Shown: positions 1 to 8,737, numbered from the stretch's first letter. The stretch is 64,000 bases of DNA from an uncultured Flavobacteriaceae bacterium (GCA_947500445.1 CANMSB010000005.1:62001-126000), one strand, 5' to 3'. The notes: generated by a model not told the origin, from the letters alone. Numbers and translations are program-made.

Positions 1-80
1 TTTCGCTACTTTTTTAAACCACATTTTAATAGTAAAGCTATTAAAAGTGATAGTTTAACTATTGTTTAACGGAGTAATGC

Positions 81-111
81 TTTTGTTTTCATGCTTCCCG
101 TCGTATTTTTG
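81..111 (+). promoter_or_regulatory. Bacteroidota-type promoter for the first gene
   Basis: TTTTG at 81-85 is followed 18 bases later by TATTTTTG at 104-111. This matches the -33 TTTG / -7 TAnnTTTG layout of the primary sigma factor in Bacteroidota. The start codon of the next gene lies 25 bases downstream. The call rests on motif and spacing only. Confidence 0.6.
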
Positions 112-136
112 TATGCCATTCTAAAAACGGTTAACA

Positions 137-550
137 ATGGCCAAAAAAAAGCATATCGATTTCTTTGAGGAGATGGGTAAGTCCCTGGAGAAAACTCCGG
201 GGAAAAATGAAGTGGTAAGCGTGGCTGCGGGCGATATGTTTAAGTTAAAGGAACCGGCCAACCGATACTACGAGTTCGTACATTACTCCCTCAATTTTAT
301 GGGACATCGTTTGGAAATGCTACAGCAACTTTCAGCGATACGGAATGTCACGGTCAAGGTAACGAGCATCTTGCGCATGAAGGATGGCAATCACTTTTTG
401 GTACTGATGAAGACCGATGGGAGCCCATTTTTCGAAGGTGTTTTGAAAGTGTTTGCAGAAAAGGAACAAAGCATAAAAAATCATGAAATAGTACCATTAA
501 GTCTAGAAGAAAAAGCAGCGATTAATATTGAACTTTTAAACAACAAATAA
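137..550 (+). CDS. Unrecognised cytosolic protein, 137 aa
   Basis: I do not recognise the family. The product is soluble, with no signal peptide or membrane segment. Its N-terminus is lysine-rich and its middle is mixed alpha/beta, with hydrophobic strands around residues 70-105. The ATG at 137 sits 25 bases below a good promoter. The gene ends 2 bases before the next ATG, so it is probably co-transcribed and perhaps translationally coupled with the 36-residue-repeat protein at 553. Codon use resembles the neighbours and the frame is clean, so it is probably a real gene. Confidence 0.75.
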   Translation: MAKKKHIDFFEEMGKSLEKTPGKNEVVSVAAGDMFKLKEPANRYYEFVHYSLNFMGHRLEMLQQLSAIRNVTVKVTSILRMKDGNHFLVLMKTDGSPFFEGVLKVFAEKEQSIKNHEIVPLSLEEKAAINIELLNNK

Positions 551-552
551 AG

Positions 553-1017
553 ATGACAACAACAAAAAATACATTCGTAAGTATCGTTTTAATGGGGACA
601 CTGGCCCTTTTTCCCGATCCAACCTTGGGCAACGACAAAGAGGAGCGCAACGCGCAGGTCGAAAACAACGAAAGATCGGAACAAAATGTTTCCTTGGATT
701 TTGATCACTACCTATACCTTCCCGAGGATTTCAATCCCTATTCGGGAATGCAGGTTATGGTCGATTCCATAAAAGTGATCGAAGTAGCGGAAGAAGTAGC
801 TTTGGGTTTTGACCATTACCTGTACCTGCCCGAAAACTTCAACCCTTATTCGGGAACCATTTGGGATATGGAGCAGATGAAAACCGACCAGAACGAGATA
901 AGCACCGACCTAGGATTTGACCATTACCTGTATTTGCCGGAAGGCTTTAATCCTTATCAAGGAATGGTATTTGATATCAGTGATATAGAGGTTAAGGAGT
1001 ATGAAGAAATGGAATAG
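553..1017 (+). CDS. Secreted protein with three 36-residue periodic repeats
   Basis: Residues 1-26 look like a signal peptide: a hydrophobic stretch at 8-20, with possible cleavage near G26. The mature part is very acidic. It carries three near-identical 18-residue blocks, L(D/G)FDHYLYLPExFNPYxG, at residues 48-65, 84-101 and 120-137. The period is therefore exactly 36 residues, with unrelated acidic linkers of 18 residues between blocks. The DNA of the blocks differs at many third codon positions while the protein is kept, which argues for selection on the peptide. The function is unknown; the aromatic/proline motif could be a binding or self-assembly unit. The gene starts 2 bases after the previous one, and a hairpin at 1093-1124 probably ends the unit. 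Confidence 0.8.
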   Translation: MTTTKNTFVSIVLMGTLALFPDPTLGNDKEERNAQVENNERSEQNVSLDFDHYLYLPEDFNPYSGMQVMVDSIKVIEVAEEVALGFDHYLYLPENFNPYSGTIWDMEQMKTDQNEISTDLGFDHYLYLPEGFNPYQGMVFDISDIEVKEYEEME

Positions 1018-1092
1018 TGTAGGTCGGCATTTAGGTGCTGTCCATTAATAAATTTCACCATTTCCAAGTTAAAAAGGTATTGGCTGTGCTAC

Positions 1093-1124
1093 GAACGTTC
1101 CCGATGTTATTTTTGGGAACGTTC
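1093..1124 (+). terminator. Hairpin downstream of the repeat-protein gene
   Basis: Perfect 10-bp arms GAACGTTCCC (1093-1102) and GGGAACGTTC (1115-1124) enclose a 12-base loop. It lies 75 bases after the stop codon at 1017. There is no clear T-run after it, so it is either a weak terminator or an RNA-stabilising hairpin. The rest of 1018-1370 holds a TATTTTTG box (1234-1241), a palindrome at 1308-1331 and no convincing gene. Confidence 0.5.
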
Positions 1125-1307
1125 TTCCGTTTGTGGTATAACATTAGGGAAGTCTTGGGCCACGGCAGTTCACTGTATATGTTCCGAGGGAGAACTCAGG
1201 ATATTCAGGATACGTAAATAGGATTGGGACATCTATTTTTGTATTGTAGACCCATGAGGGCATAATCTGTAAGATTTGCGATGGTTTTCAGACTACTACA
1301 ACAGTAA

Positions 1308-1331
1308 TACCATTTCAAAGTTAAAATGGTA
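1308..1331. repeat. Minimal 24-bp palindromic element with TAA target repeats
   Basis: This imperfect palindrome has arms TACCATTT and AAATGGTA around an 8-base spacer. On the minus strand its first 20 bases equal the terminal repeat TACCATTTTAACTTTGAAAT of the 160-bp elements at 35782 and 62341. TAA stands directly on both sides (1305-1307 and 1332-1334), like a 3-bp target duplication. It looks like a stripped-down member of the hairpin-element family. Confidence 0.7.
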
Positions 1332-1370
1332 TAAGACAAAAAATAGGGTAAACTAATAGCTTTGATACAA

Positions 1371-1979
1371 ATGGAACATACAACCGAAGCGTTGATAAAG
1401 AAGGGTTTGATAACGGCCATGTCATATTCCGAATATCGCAATTTGGTCAGCACGTTGGCCCAAAACGGTAAAACGACGGGATCGGAGCAGAAAGAGGTCT
1501 TGGTCAACTATAAGATGTTGAACGATCGTCGGATGAGGCGATGGGACAAAACGCTCAAATTTGACACGGAAATAGAAGGAACAATAGCCTCGTTTAACAA
1601 GCAGGTGACTTGGTTGGTATTTACAGAAAGCTGGTGTGGCGATGCTTCGCCATCCTTGCCGGTGATGCATAAAATAGCGGAGTTGAACCCGAACATCACC
1701 TTCAAAATACTCCTCAGGGACGAACATCCGGAGCTGATGCAGCGTTTTTTGACCAATGGCGCGCTATCGATACCCAAACTGATCATGATCGATGATGTTT
1801 CGGGAGCGGTCGTCAATACCTGGGGTCCCCGTTCCAATGCGGCAACGGCACTTGTAGCGGCCTACAAAAAAGAACATGGAAAATTGACTCCCGAATTTAA
1901 GGAAGACCTACAGGGGTGGTATAATAAGGATAAGGGTAAAAACGTTCTGGACGACCTAACGCGCCTTTTGTTGGAATAG
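1371..1979 (+). CDS. Thioredoxin-fold protein with a single active-site cysteine
   Basis: This 202-residue protein is of the kind annotated as thioredoxin family (Thioredoxin_9-like) in flavobacteria. The strand-loop motif TESWCGDASPSLP stands at the place of the CxxC active site (Cys about 89). The second cysteine is replaced, so a classical dithiol/disulfide exchange is not possible; a monothiol or bacillithiol/CoA-linked role is only a guess. The conserved cis-Pro region (SIPKLIMID) is present. I chose ATG 1371 over an upstream TTG at 1362. The stop overlaps the convergent TonB-like gene by 24 bases. A TAGCTTTG box at 1357-1364 lies so close that the mRNA could be nearly leaderless. Confidence 0.8.
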   Translation: MEHTTEALIKKGLITAMSYSEYRNLVSTLAQNGKTTGSEQKEVLVNYKMLNDRRMRRWDKTLKFDTEIEGTIASFNKQVTWLVFTESWCGDASPSLPVMHKIAELNPNITFKILLRDEHPELMQRFLTNGALSIPKLIMIDDVSGAVVNTWGPRSNAATALVAAYKKEHGKLTPEFKEDLQGWYNKDKGKNVLDDLTRLLLE

Positions 1980-2690
1980 ATAGGTAATGGTCCCTTTTTG
2001 GGTGGCTTTTGAGGAAGAATTGAACTTCGCTTTTAACGCATATGCAATGGCATTATCGACAAGGCATCCGTTGGAAGTACCACTGCTTTTTTGATTGAAA
2101 TCGGCCTCGGTAACATTTCCCAAAGCATCTACTTGAATGTTTACTACTACTTTGCCACCTTCGATACAGGTGTAAATTGGTGGGGGCAATCTGTAATTGT
2201 TACGGTCTACCAAGGAATACGAAACGGACGTTCGGCGCTTCGCCAAATTATTGGTAAACTCCTTTTTCTCCGCTTCTTTTTCGCCTAACAATTGTTTTTT
2301 CTCTTCCCGCTTTTTGGCCAATTCCCTTACACGTTCCGCATATTCGGAGTCCGTCACCATATCGGAGGGGTCCCCATCTTCGGCACTTTCGGCGCGTTCC
2401 TCCATCAATTCCTCCAAAGTTTTCAACGGTTCGGGGTTGCCATAGCTCGGTTTGGCGGTTTCATTATAGGCCAAATGGCTTTTTATGGGTTCGGCTTGCG
2501 CTATCTCTTCCAAGCGCTCTTTTTCTTCCAATAATTCCTCGATATCCTCTTCCGCCAATATCATCTCCACAACATATTCGTCCTCCTCTGCACGCTCCTT
2601 GCCCAAACTGATGTTGAAAGCTACCAGTATGATGTTTGCAAGGGCGAACAGTGTAATCAAAAACGATAAATGTTTGCGGTTGAGACTCAT
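1956..2690 (-). CDS. TonB-like energy transducer / periplasmic protein
   Basis: Residues 8-30 form an N-terminal membrane anchor. A long Glu/Lys-rich charged region, probably coiled coil (about 45-150), follows. The C-terminal domain (about 165-244) contains GKVVVNIQVDALGNVTEAD, which resembles the TonB C-terminal fold. Two cysteines in that domain could form a disulfide. Flavobacterial genomes carry many such ExbBD-linked TonB paralogs that carry proton-motive energy to outer-membrane receptors. No exbB/exbD lies next to it here. Its tail overlaps the convergent thioredoxin-fold gene by 24 bases. Confidence 0.7.
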   Translation of the reverse strand: MSLNRKHLSFLITLFALANIILVAFNISLGKERAEEDEYVVEMILAEEDIEELLEEKERLEEIAQAEPIKSHLAYNETAKPSYGNPEPLKTLEELMEERAESAEDGDPSDMVTDSEYAERVRELAKKREEKKQLLGEKEAEKKEFTNNLAKRRTSVSYSLVDRNNYRLPPPIYTCIEGGKVVVNIQVDALGNVTEADFNQKSSGTSNGCLVDNAIAYALKAKFNSSSKATQKGTITYLFQQKAR

Positions 2691-2765
2691 AATGCTATAA
2701 CCTCAATTTCTAAAAATTATTTTAATTATTCGTTGAACGGAAGCTTTGTCACCTTTATTTGGCAA

Positions 2766-3464
2766 TTATTGTGCCGTTCCAAGTAGATTTTCAGCAAAAA
2801 TTAAGGGGTCCAAGGCTTTATTTACGTTGTATTCCCCTATTTTGGTTCTCCTTAGGGTCGACAAATGTCCACCGCTATCCAAAGCTTTCCCAAAATCGTG
2901 GGCCAAGGAGCGGATGTAGGTGCCTTTTGAACAGACCACCTTAAATTGGATTTCCGGCATCGCTATAGCGGTTATTTCAAAGGAGAACAACCGTACCGTT
3001 CGCATTGGTATTTCTACCGCTTTTCCTTCCCGCGCATATTCATACAGTCTTTTTCCATCCTTTTTTAAAGCGGAAAAAATTGGTGGGCGTTGTGCGATTT
3101 CCCCAAGAAAATCCTTGGTTTTTTCATGGATGGCCTGCGGGCTAATATGGTCCGTTGGAAAAACCGCATCTACCTCCGACTCCAGATCGTACGAGGGGGT
3201 AGTCGCGCCTAGGGTAATGGTGCCGGTATATTCCTTTACTTTTCCTTGAAGTTCGTTTATCTTTTTGGTGAATTTTCCGGTACAGATCAAAAGAAGTCCG
3301 GTAGCCAAAGGGTCTAACGTTCCCGCATGTCCTATTTTAATTTTTTTCAGGTCGAACTTCTTTCGGATCGCCCACTTTAACTTGTTTACCGCCTGAAACG
3401 AGGACCACCCCAGTGGTTTATCGATCAACAACAATTGGCCATCAAGAAAATCGGTCTTTGTCAT
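2766..3464 (-). CDS. truB: tRNA pseudouridine(55) synthase TruB
   Basis: Converts U55 to pseudouridine in the T-loop of tRNAs. The catalytic-domain signature GHAGTLDPLATGLL is at residues 45-58, with catalytic Asp51. The usual KPLGWSS motif (16-22) and the RS(L)AHDFG-type C-terminal motif are also present. Its 232 residues are typical of the short Bacteroidota form lacking a full PUA domain. The ATG shares one base with the TGA of uppP (TGATG), so translation is coupled. It is the last gene of the ftsX-DUF3098-uppP-truB group. Confidence 0.95.
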   Translation of the reverse strand: MTKTDFLDGQLLLIDKPLGWSSFQAVNKLKWAIRKKFDLKKIKIGHAGTLDPLATGLLLICTGKFTKKINELQGKVKEYTGTITLGATTPSYDLESEVDAVFPTDHISPQAIHEKTKDFLGEIAQRPPIFSALKKDGKRLYEYAREGKAVEIPMRTVRLFSFEITAIAMPEIQFKVVCSKGTYIRSLAHDFGKALDSGGHLSTLRRTKIGEYNVNKALDPLIFAENLLGTAQ

Positions 3465-4249
3465 CAGACTACGGTTAAGGGACGTACAAAATAATGGAGC
3501 AATAGCAGGGCGACACCTACGATGATCCGGTAGTATCCGAACAACTTAAAACCGTGTTTGCTCAGGTATCCGATAAACGATTTTATAGCAAGCAGGGCTA
3601 CCAAAAAGCCCACTACATTTCCGATGATCAACAGGTTTATTTGGTCCGAGGTCAAGGTAAATCCGGCATTGTAATAGTCGTAGCTTTTTTTTAGGGTGGC
3701 TCCCAGCATAGTGGGTACCGCTAAAAAAAACGAAAATTCGGCGGCGGCGGTACGGGACAGTTTTTGGGACATTCCCCCGACAATACTGGCACCACTACGC
3801 GATACGCCCGGTATCATTGCCAAACACTGGAAAAAGCCGATTTTTAAGGCCGTTAAATAGGAAATTTCGGTTTCCTCGGCGTCTCCGAACCAATGGTCCA
3901 CCCGGAGCAATACTATGCCGCCAAGTACCAATGATACGGCAACGGTGACCGGGTTCTCGAGCAATGCATCGATAACATCGCTCAACAATAGTCCGAGCAC
4001 CACTGCGGGCATAAAAGCCACCAGAAGCTTCAAATAGAAATCGACCGTTTGAAAAAACCGCTTAAAATAAAGGACTACTACGGATAAGATGGTCCCCAGT
4101 TGAATAACGATAGTGAACAGTTTCGTAAAATCTTCCTGGGCAATACCAAAAAAGGAAGAGGCGATGATCATGTGCCCGGTAGAAGATACGGGAAGGTACT
4201 CGGTAATTCCCTCGATAATGGCGAGAATAATGGCTTGTAAATAATCCAA
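3464..4249 (-). CDS. uppP: Undecaprenyl-diphosphatase UppP (BacA)
   Basis: An integral membrane phosphatase that recycles undecaprenyl pyrophosphate for peptidoglycan and surface-polysaccharide synthesis; overexpression of such enzymes gives bacitracin resistance. Both family signatures are present: [14 protein letters not shown] (about 14-27) with the active-site Glu/Ser/His, and PGVSRSGAS (about 147-155). There are about eight hydrophobic segments in 261 residues. The start codon is TTG (4247-4249), 5 bases after the stop of the DUF3098 gene. The stop overlaps the start of truB. Confidence 0.95.
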   Translation of the reverse strand: MDYLQAIILAIIEGITEYLPVSSTGHMIIASSFFGIAQEDFTKLFTIVIQLGTILSVVVLYFKRFFQTVDFYLKLLVAFMPAVVLGLLLSDVIDALLENPVTVAVSLVLGGIVLLRVDHWFGDAEETEISYLTALKIGFFQCLAMIPGVSRSGASIVGGMSQKLSRTAAAEFSFFLAVPTMLGATLKKSYDYYNAGFTLTSDQINLLIIGNVVGFLVALLAIKSFIGYLSKHGFKLFGYYRIIVGVALLLLHYFVRPLTVV

Positions 4250-4254
4250 GGTGA

Positions 4255-4518
4255 CTACTTCTTATGGGGATTCAACAAAATCGCGTATACTTCGATTCCC
4301 AGACCGATCAATACCAAGGTAGGGGCCAAACGTATTCTTCGAAAGTTAAAGATCTCTTCGTTGAATACATTGGGGTCGTCACTACCGCCGCCGCTCATTA
4401 AAATAAACCCGAGCGCGATCAGGGCAAGTCCGATGAACATGAACAGGTAATTTTTACGCTGAAAAATATATTCCTGCTGCGTACGATGTTCGGGCTGGTT
4501 GTGTTTGTTTTTCGCCAT
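4255..4518 (-). CDS. DUF3098 small membrane protein
   Basis: This 87-residue protein has two hydrophobic helices (about 24-42 and 67-82) with a glycine/serine-rich loop ([10 protein letters not shown]) between them. It matches the DUF3098 family, which in Bacteroidota sits between ftsX and uppP. The role is unknown; the context suggests the cell envelope or division. In this genome a 183-bp hairpin element separates it from ftsX, so it may no longer read through from the ftsX promoter. Confidence 0.85.
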   Translation of the reverse strand: MAKNKHNQPEHRTQQEYIFQRKNYLFMFIGLALIALGFILMSGGGSDDPNVFNEEIFNFRRIRLAPTLVLIGLGIEVYAILLNPHKK

Positions 4519-4631
4519 GGCGCAAATTTAGGAAAAAGTTACCATTTTAATGGAGCTTTCCTCGGGTATAAAAAAGGAAAACCAATACCGTTGGTGTTGG
4601 AAACATAGGCATGGTACGAATCGTTTTCAGT

Positions 4632-4814
4632 GAAGTGATTTAAACTTTTTGGATTGAAGCGATCCCGAGGCTTCGGGACATGATTTTTTGCTCTTTTGAA
4701 GCCTTTTTTGCGTTGCATAGCAGGGCTACGGAATGAAAAAAAGTCGAAAAAAGTGTGAAAAAGCATCATTTTTTAGCCTCCCGACGGTTCGGGAGAAAAA
4801 GTTTAAACCACTTC
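4632..4814. mobile_element. Hairpin element C, 183 bp, next to the ftsX stop
   Basis: Terminal inverted repeats GAAGTGATTTAAACT (4632-4646) and AGTTTAAACCACTTC (4800-4814) are identical apart from one base. AGT flanks both ends (4629-4631 and 4815-4817), a 3-bp target duplication. The central palindrome GCATAGC-AGG-GCTACGG (4715-4731) falls exactly at the midpoint. REP-like CCCGA..TCGGG hairpins lie inside. It has the same termini as element A at 60864. It contains no credible gene; the open frame across 4539-4769 is most likely spurious. Confidence 0.85.
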
Positions 4815-5691
4815 AGTAATAAAGCTCGTCCGTACGAAGGTTTAAAAAACGCTGGGTGGCAAAAAAGGTGCTCATCCACGAAATAAGGATACCCAAAAGA
4901 AAGACCCCTCCGAAAAGTATTGCGATTTCGGTATAGTCCCCAAAAAGGCCCAGTTCCGGAAAAACAGTGTTCAAGTAGTACAGCAGTCCGCCGAGCGCTA
5001 GTATGGCAAGAACCGCTCCCAACATGCCCAAGCGAATATTGGTCCATATGAACGGCCGTCTTATGAACGCTTTTGTGGCGCCTACCATTTGCATGGTCTT
5101 TATAATGAAGCGTTTGGCATAGATGCTCAGCCGTATCGAACTGTTGATCAACAATACTGCGATAAAGGTGAATATACCACTGGCCACCAAAATCCAGAAA
5201 CCGATTTTTTTAACGTTGTCGTTCAATAGGCCAACCAAAGGTTTGTCGTAACTCACTTCTGCTACGTACGCCTTTGCGGTCATTTCGGACACCATTTCCT
5301 CAATACGCTCGGGGGTAACGAAATCGGCCATCAATTGCACGTCGATAGCGTTCTTTAAAGGGTTGTACCCCAAAAACGCCATAAAATTTTCACCGATTTC
5401 CTTGCTGTGCCGTTCCGCTGCCTCTTCCTTGGAAACATAGACCGCCGATTTCACATGTTCGGCCAACGCCAAGGTTTTTTGTAGTTGGTTGATTTCGATT
5501 TCCTTTGCAGACTCCTTTAGAAATAGTGAAATCGTAATCTGTTCCTTAAAATGGTCCGCCATTTTTTTGGTGTTCAACAGCAGCGTTCCCAAGGCCCCCA
5601 ATAAGAATAATACGAGGGCAATACTCAACACCACCGAAAAATAGGAGGATATCAGCTTTCTTTTTTGATAGTTTTCAAATGATTTGCCCAT
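4813..5691 (-). CDS. ftsX: Cell-division protein FtsX, ABC permease-like
   Basis: The membrane partner of FtsE; it activates septal peptidoglycan hydrolases. The 292 residues show one N-terminal membrane helix (about 20-42), a periplasmic domain (about 45-165), and three C-terminal helices (about 167-190, 222-243 and 258-282), the standard FtsX layout. No ftsE is adjacent, as is common in Bacteroidota. The TGA stop (4813-4815) is built from the last two bases of hairpin element C plus the flanking A. The element landed at the stop codon and regenerated it, leaving the protein unchanged. Confidence 0.92.
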   Translation of the reverse strand: MGKSFENYQKRKLISSYFSVVLSIALVLFLLGALGTLLLNTKKMADHFKEQITISLFLKESAKEIEINQLQKTLALAEHVKSAVYVSKEEAAERHSKEIGENFMAFLGYNPLKNAIDVQLMADFVTPERIEEMVSEMTAKAYVAEVSYDKPLVGLLNDNVKKIGFWILVASGIFTFIAVLLINSSIRLSIYAKRFIIKTMQMVGATKAFIRRPFIWTNIRLGMLGAVLAILALGGLLYYLNTVFPELGLFGDYTEIAILFGGVFLLGILISWMSTFFATQRFLNLRTDELYY

Positions 5692-6215
5692 GAATAGTTC
5701 AATACTGGTAGTGTGTTGTAAAAATAGGAAACATATCCAAATATGCTATTGATTTGCACTGGTCAATGGCCAATTAACGTTCTTTTGCCTTCATTAAGGA
5801 CCGAAACCTTCAAGAAGGGCAGTTTCCTTTTTCAATGATGGATGCCTTAGGAAAAAGTAGGGTAGAAAAAATGGGCATCTTGAAAAAGGCCATCCGTAAA
5901 TAGTTCAAATTGTATTTTTTTGCTCAAAATGGGAATACAAATATCAATACGTTCGGTCCCATATCCATCCGGACTTATGTTATTTAAAATATCTTGTTTT
6001 TTCAAAAAAATGGTTCGGCTAAACGTAGTAGAGGAGGTAAGGAAACTTTTCGTTTTCATCTGCCGACGTAGTTAAGGCTTATTGTGTTGCTTTTTCTGTT
6101 CCAAAGCTACCCCGAGGCATCGGGGCATAAGACTTAGCGACTTCATAAATATATACGGGCCTTTCGGTTTTGCCCTGAAGCCCGTATTACCTTTAGGCTG
6201 TGTTGCCCACAGTTT
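5692..6215. other. 524-bp gap with hairpins and no confident gene
   Basis: The only open frame is a 70-codon minus-strand stretch (5847-6059) with no recognisable domain, which I do not call as a gene. Two hairpins follow: CCCCGA/TCGGGG at 6110-6125, and a larger one with arms ACGGGC and GCCCGT at about 6155-6186. The second is just beyond the 3' end of the AT-rich Coa1-like gene and may serve as its terminator or as a recombination-type structure. Possible ftsX promoter elements were not resolved. Confidence 0.4.
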
Positions 6216-6653
6216 TTATTTCACATTTTCAATTACGACTATCGGTTTTTTGAGTTCGTTATTGATGATTGAAATATTGTTGTAAATCCACTTATCATTA
6301 TTCCAATCTGCAAAAACTCTCATTCTACCATTTCCCTTCGTTCCTGTGATGTGAACGTATATATCTATTGTGGTGCCATTGTTTGAATAATTAATAATCC
6401 CTCGCGCTATGTCCATTCCATTTACTGGTTCTAAACTACCTAACAATTCAACTACCTCTTGATTCTCTTGAGCTTTGAAAATGGCATTTTGCATAAGGTC
6501 TGGGTCTGCATAAGTTTTTGTTATATCAGAAATTCTAGTTCCAATTGGTGAAGATGCAATTGCAAAAACAAAGAATAAAAGTACGCCAAGTACAGGAGTC
6601 AACCATTTCCAATTCCGTTTCCACCAACTTTTATGTTGAATTAATTCGTCCAT
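6216..6653 (-). CDS. Coa1-family (cytochrome oxidase assembly factor 1-like) membrane protein
   Basis: This 145-residue protein has one membrane helix (about 17-34) after a Lys/Trp-rich cytoplasmic start, then a roughly 100-residue periplasmic domain with the pattern annotated in flavobacteria as Coa1 family (GSLEPVNGMDIARG...NYSNNGTTIDIYVHITGTKGNGRMRVFADW). In mitochondria Coa1 assists cytochrome oxidase assembly; in bacteria the role is unproven. The gene is visibly richer in A and T than its neighbours and is flanked by hairpin-rich non-coding DNA, which suggests it was acquired. Confidence 0.65.
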   Translation of the reverse strand: MDELIQHKSWWKRNWKWLTPVLGVLLFFVFAIASSPIGTRISDITKTYADPDLMQNAIFKAQENQEVVELLGSLEPVNGMDIARGIINYSNNGTTIDIYVHITGTKGNGRMRVFADWNNDKWIYNNISIINNELKKPIVVIENVK

Positions 6654-6766
6654 TTTTCAAAATTACAGATAAGAGTTGAGCTATGAACAGTAAGGGAGCA
6701 AAGTCGCGTTTGCTTTCCGCCACGCAAATGGCTAAATCTTTTTCTTTTAGATTTCCTTTACCTCGA

Positions 6767-8695
6767 TTATCTTTTCAAACTAAAATGCCCCTTGTAAACC
6801 GTATCGGCCACTCGAATCATATACCAATAATCGCTTTCGGGCAAAGGGCTGTTGTTAAAAGTGCCGTTCCATGAAATGGGCCCGTCAACAACGTGTTTCA
6901 ACAATTTTCCGGTACGGTCATAAATGGCAATTTCGGAATTTGGAAAAAAGGCGATACCCTCGGCTTCAAAAATATCGTTTCGGCCATCCCCATTAGGGGT
7001 GAAAAAGGTAGGGACAACAAAATGGACAAAGGAGGTTACCGCTTCCCCGCAGTCGTTGTCCTCCCTTACCCGAATATCATAGCGCCCTCCCGCAACGCCC
7101 TCAAAAATCGGGGATGTGCTATAGTCTATACCATCAATGGAATACTCGTAGCTGCCGTCGGTTTCCGTGAGGATTTCAATGGAATATCCCTCGGAACGGA
7201 TGTCCTTGATTACGGGCATCGGTATTTCCTCCAGTCGAATCGATTTGGAATTGGAACAGCCGCGGGCATCGGTGACCGTTACGGAATAGGTGTCCGGCCT
7301 ATCGACCGTAATGTCGCGAGTGGTTTCGCCCGTACTCCAGGCGTAGGAAAAAGCTTCCAGGCCCGCCGATAGGGTGGTAGTGGTATTTTCGCAAAATGCC
7401 AACACTTGGTCGGTAAGGACTGGAATTGGCAGTGCTTCAAAAGCGACCGCGGTTCGTAAGGCCGACCCGCAGCCTCCCAAAGAGGATACCGCCTCGGCGT
7501 AATAGGTGCCCGTACCGGGTGGTTGAAAAACGGTGCTTCCCTCGGCCAATAACAGGCCTCCCATGGCACTATCGTACCAATTCACGGTAATCCCTTCCGG
7601 CACGGATACCGATATAGTGCCATGGTCGTTTGCGCAGCTTGCGCCATCGCCATTACTTATAGGGGCCAAGGGTCGCGAAACAACATTGATCCGAAAAATT
7701 TCGGATGCGGAATTGCAACGGGAATTGGTTAGGTTTACCGCATCTTCGGCAACCAACACCCGATAAAAGGTATCATTAAAAATGGCCGGGGTGTCGTAGG
7801 TTTGGTTCGTTTCGCCTACGATGTCCGTCCAGTTGACCAAATCGGTACTTACCTGCCATTGATACGCATGGGTCGTGTAGATGGTAAAGTCGGGATTTGC
7901 GGTCAAGGTAGTGTTGAAAGGAACTTCATCATCACAAATTCCCCGGCCTGTTGCAAGCTCGGGATCGCTAATACCGATAAAATCACCACAGGACCGAAAA
8001 ACAATATCATCGATCGCAAGATCGTTCCCGCAGCCCCCATCACTATTGTTTTTCATTTTCAGGATGACGGATGTCTGTTCCGGGGCGGTCTTAAAAACAA
8101 GTCCAAAAGGTCGCCAAGTAGGGGACGAGGTATTTGGGATATTGCCCGTATCCCCAGAGGCCAATAGGGTAGTGTTGGTGCTGTCCCATATTTCAAACTT
8201 CACGTTTACCGGTATCCCGTTTCCCCCGCATCCCTGACTGGTTTGAAGGCTTATCAACCAGGAGGAAAACTCATAGGAGGTATTTTCACAAAGTCCGGTT
8301 ACGGTGCGTCTAAAAAATTCATCGGCTGTAAAACTGGCATTCACGATAAATGCTTTGCCGTTAAGGTCGTTTTCGGTATGATCCTCGGTGTCGTGCCAAT
8401 CAAAATAATTGGTGGTGCTGGATACGGTATAATCGCCATCATTAGGGGTTCCCGAGGTAAAGGTATAACTGGTGACCCCGGCACCTAAGGGCGGACCGTC
8501 GGTAACGCCTGTTCCAAAGGTTTCCGTGAATATCGCGTCGCCCGAATTGCCGGTACAAAACCCCAGCTGTGCATGAAGTTCGGAAACCCCAAAAAGCAAG
8601 AGCGTTAAAAGGAGGTATTTAAAATGTTTTTGGGACTTGTGCACCTTAATGGTATTAGGACGTGGAAGATAGCAATATCTTTTCCCCTTTCCCAT
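6767..8695 (-). CDS. Secreted adhesin-like protein with T9SS type B (CHU_C) sorting domain
   Basis: The product is 642 residues. A signal peptide ends at about residue 42 (LLLFGVSELHAQ). A lectin/jelly-roll-like region (about 60-235, matching 'expressed in disaggregation' style domains) follows, then Ig-like/PKD-type repeats. The C-terminal gliding-motility-associated tail is about 560-642 (FTPNGDGRNDIFEAEGI...AIYDRTGKLL), the type B signal for T9SS export. It is probably a surface adhesin or matrix protein. The first 17 residues are unusual before a signal peptide; a GTG at 8644 would give a shorter and more normal start. It is divergent from leuS, with only 42 bases between the starts. Confidence 0.85.
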   Translation of the reverse strand: MGKGKRYCYLPRPNTIKVHKSQKHFKYLLLTLLLFGVSELHAQLGFCTGNSGDAIFTETFGTGVTDGPPLGAGVTSYTFTSGTPNDGDYTVSSTTNYFDWHDTEDHTENDLNGKAFIVNASFTADEFFRRTVTGLCENTSYEFSSWLISLQTSQGCGGNGIPVNVKFEIWDSTNTTLLASGDTGNIPNTSSPTWRPFGLVFKTAPEQTSVILKMKNNSDGGCGNDLAIDDIVFRSCGDFIGISDPELATGRGICDDEVPFNTTLTANPDFTIYTTHAYQWQVSTDLVNWTDIVGETNQTYDTPAIFNDTFYRVLVAEDAVNLTNSRCNSASEIFRINVVSRPLAPISNGDGASCANDHGTISVSVPEGITVNWYDSAMGGLLLAEGSTVFQPPGTGTYYAEAVSSLGGCGSALRTAVAFEALPIPVLTDQVLAFCENTTTTLSAGLEAFSYAWSTGETTRDITVDRPDTYSVTVTDARGCSNSKSIRLEEIPMPVIKDIRSEGYSIEILTETDGSYEYSIDGIDYSTSPIFEGVAGGRYDIRVREDNDCGEAVTSFVHFVVPTFFTPNGDGRNDIFEAEGIAFFPNSEIAIYDRTGKLLKHVVDGPISWNGTFNNSPLPESDYWYMIRVADTVYKGHFSLKR

Positions 8696-8703
8696 ATTAG
8701 ACT

Positions 8704-8711
8704 TATTTTTG
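8704..8711 (+). promoter_or_regulatory. -7 box for leuS
   Basis: TATTTTTG fits TAnnTTTG and lies 26 bases before the leuS ATG. No clear TTTG stands 19 bases upstream, so this is a half-supported promoter. Confidence 0.45.
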
Positions 8712-8737
8712 CCCGATACCGAAAAGAAAACGATAAA

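Noticed and set aside
1205-1837. Minus-strand open frames opposite the thioredoxin-fold gene
   Set aside because: Three overlapping frames without domains, all antisense to a gene with a recognisable fold.
4539-4769. 76-codon minus-strand open frame between ftsX and DUF3098
   Set aside because: It runs through hairpin element C and owes its length to the repeat.
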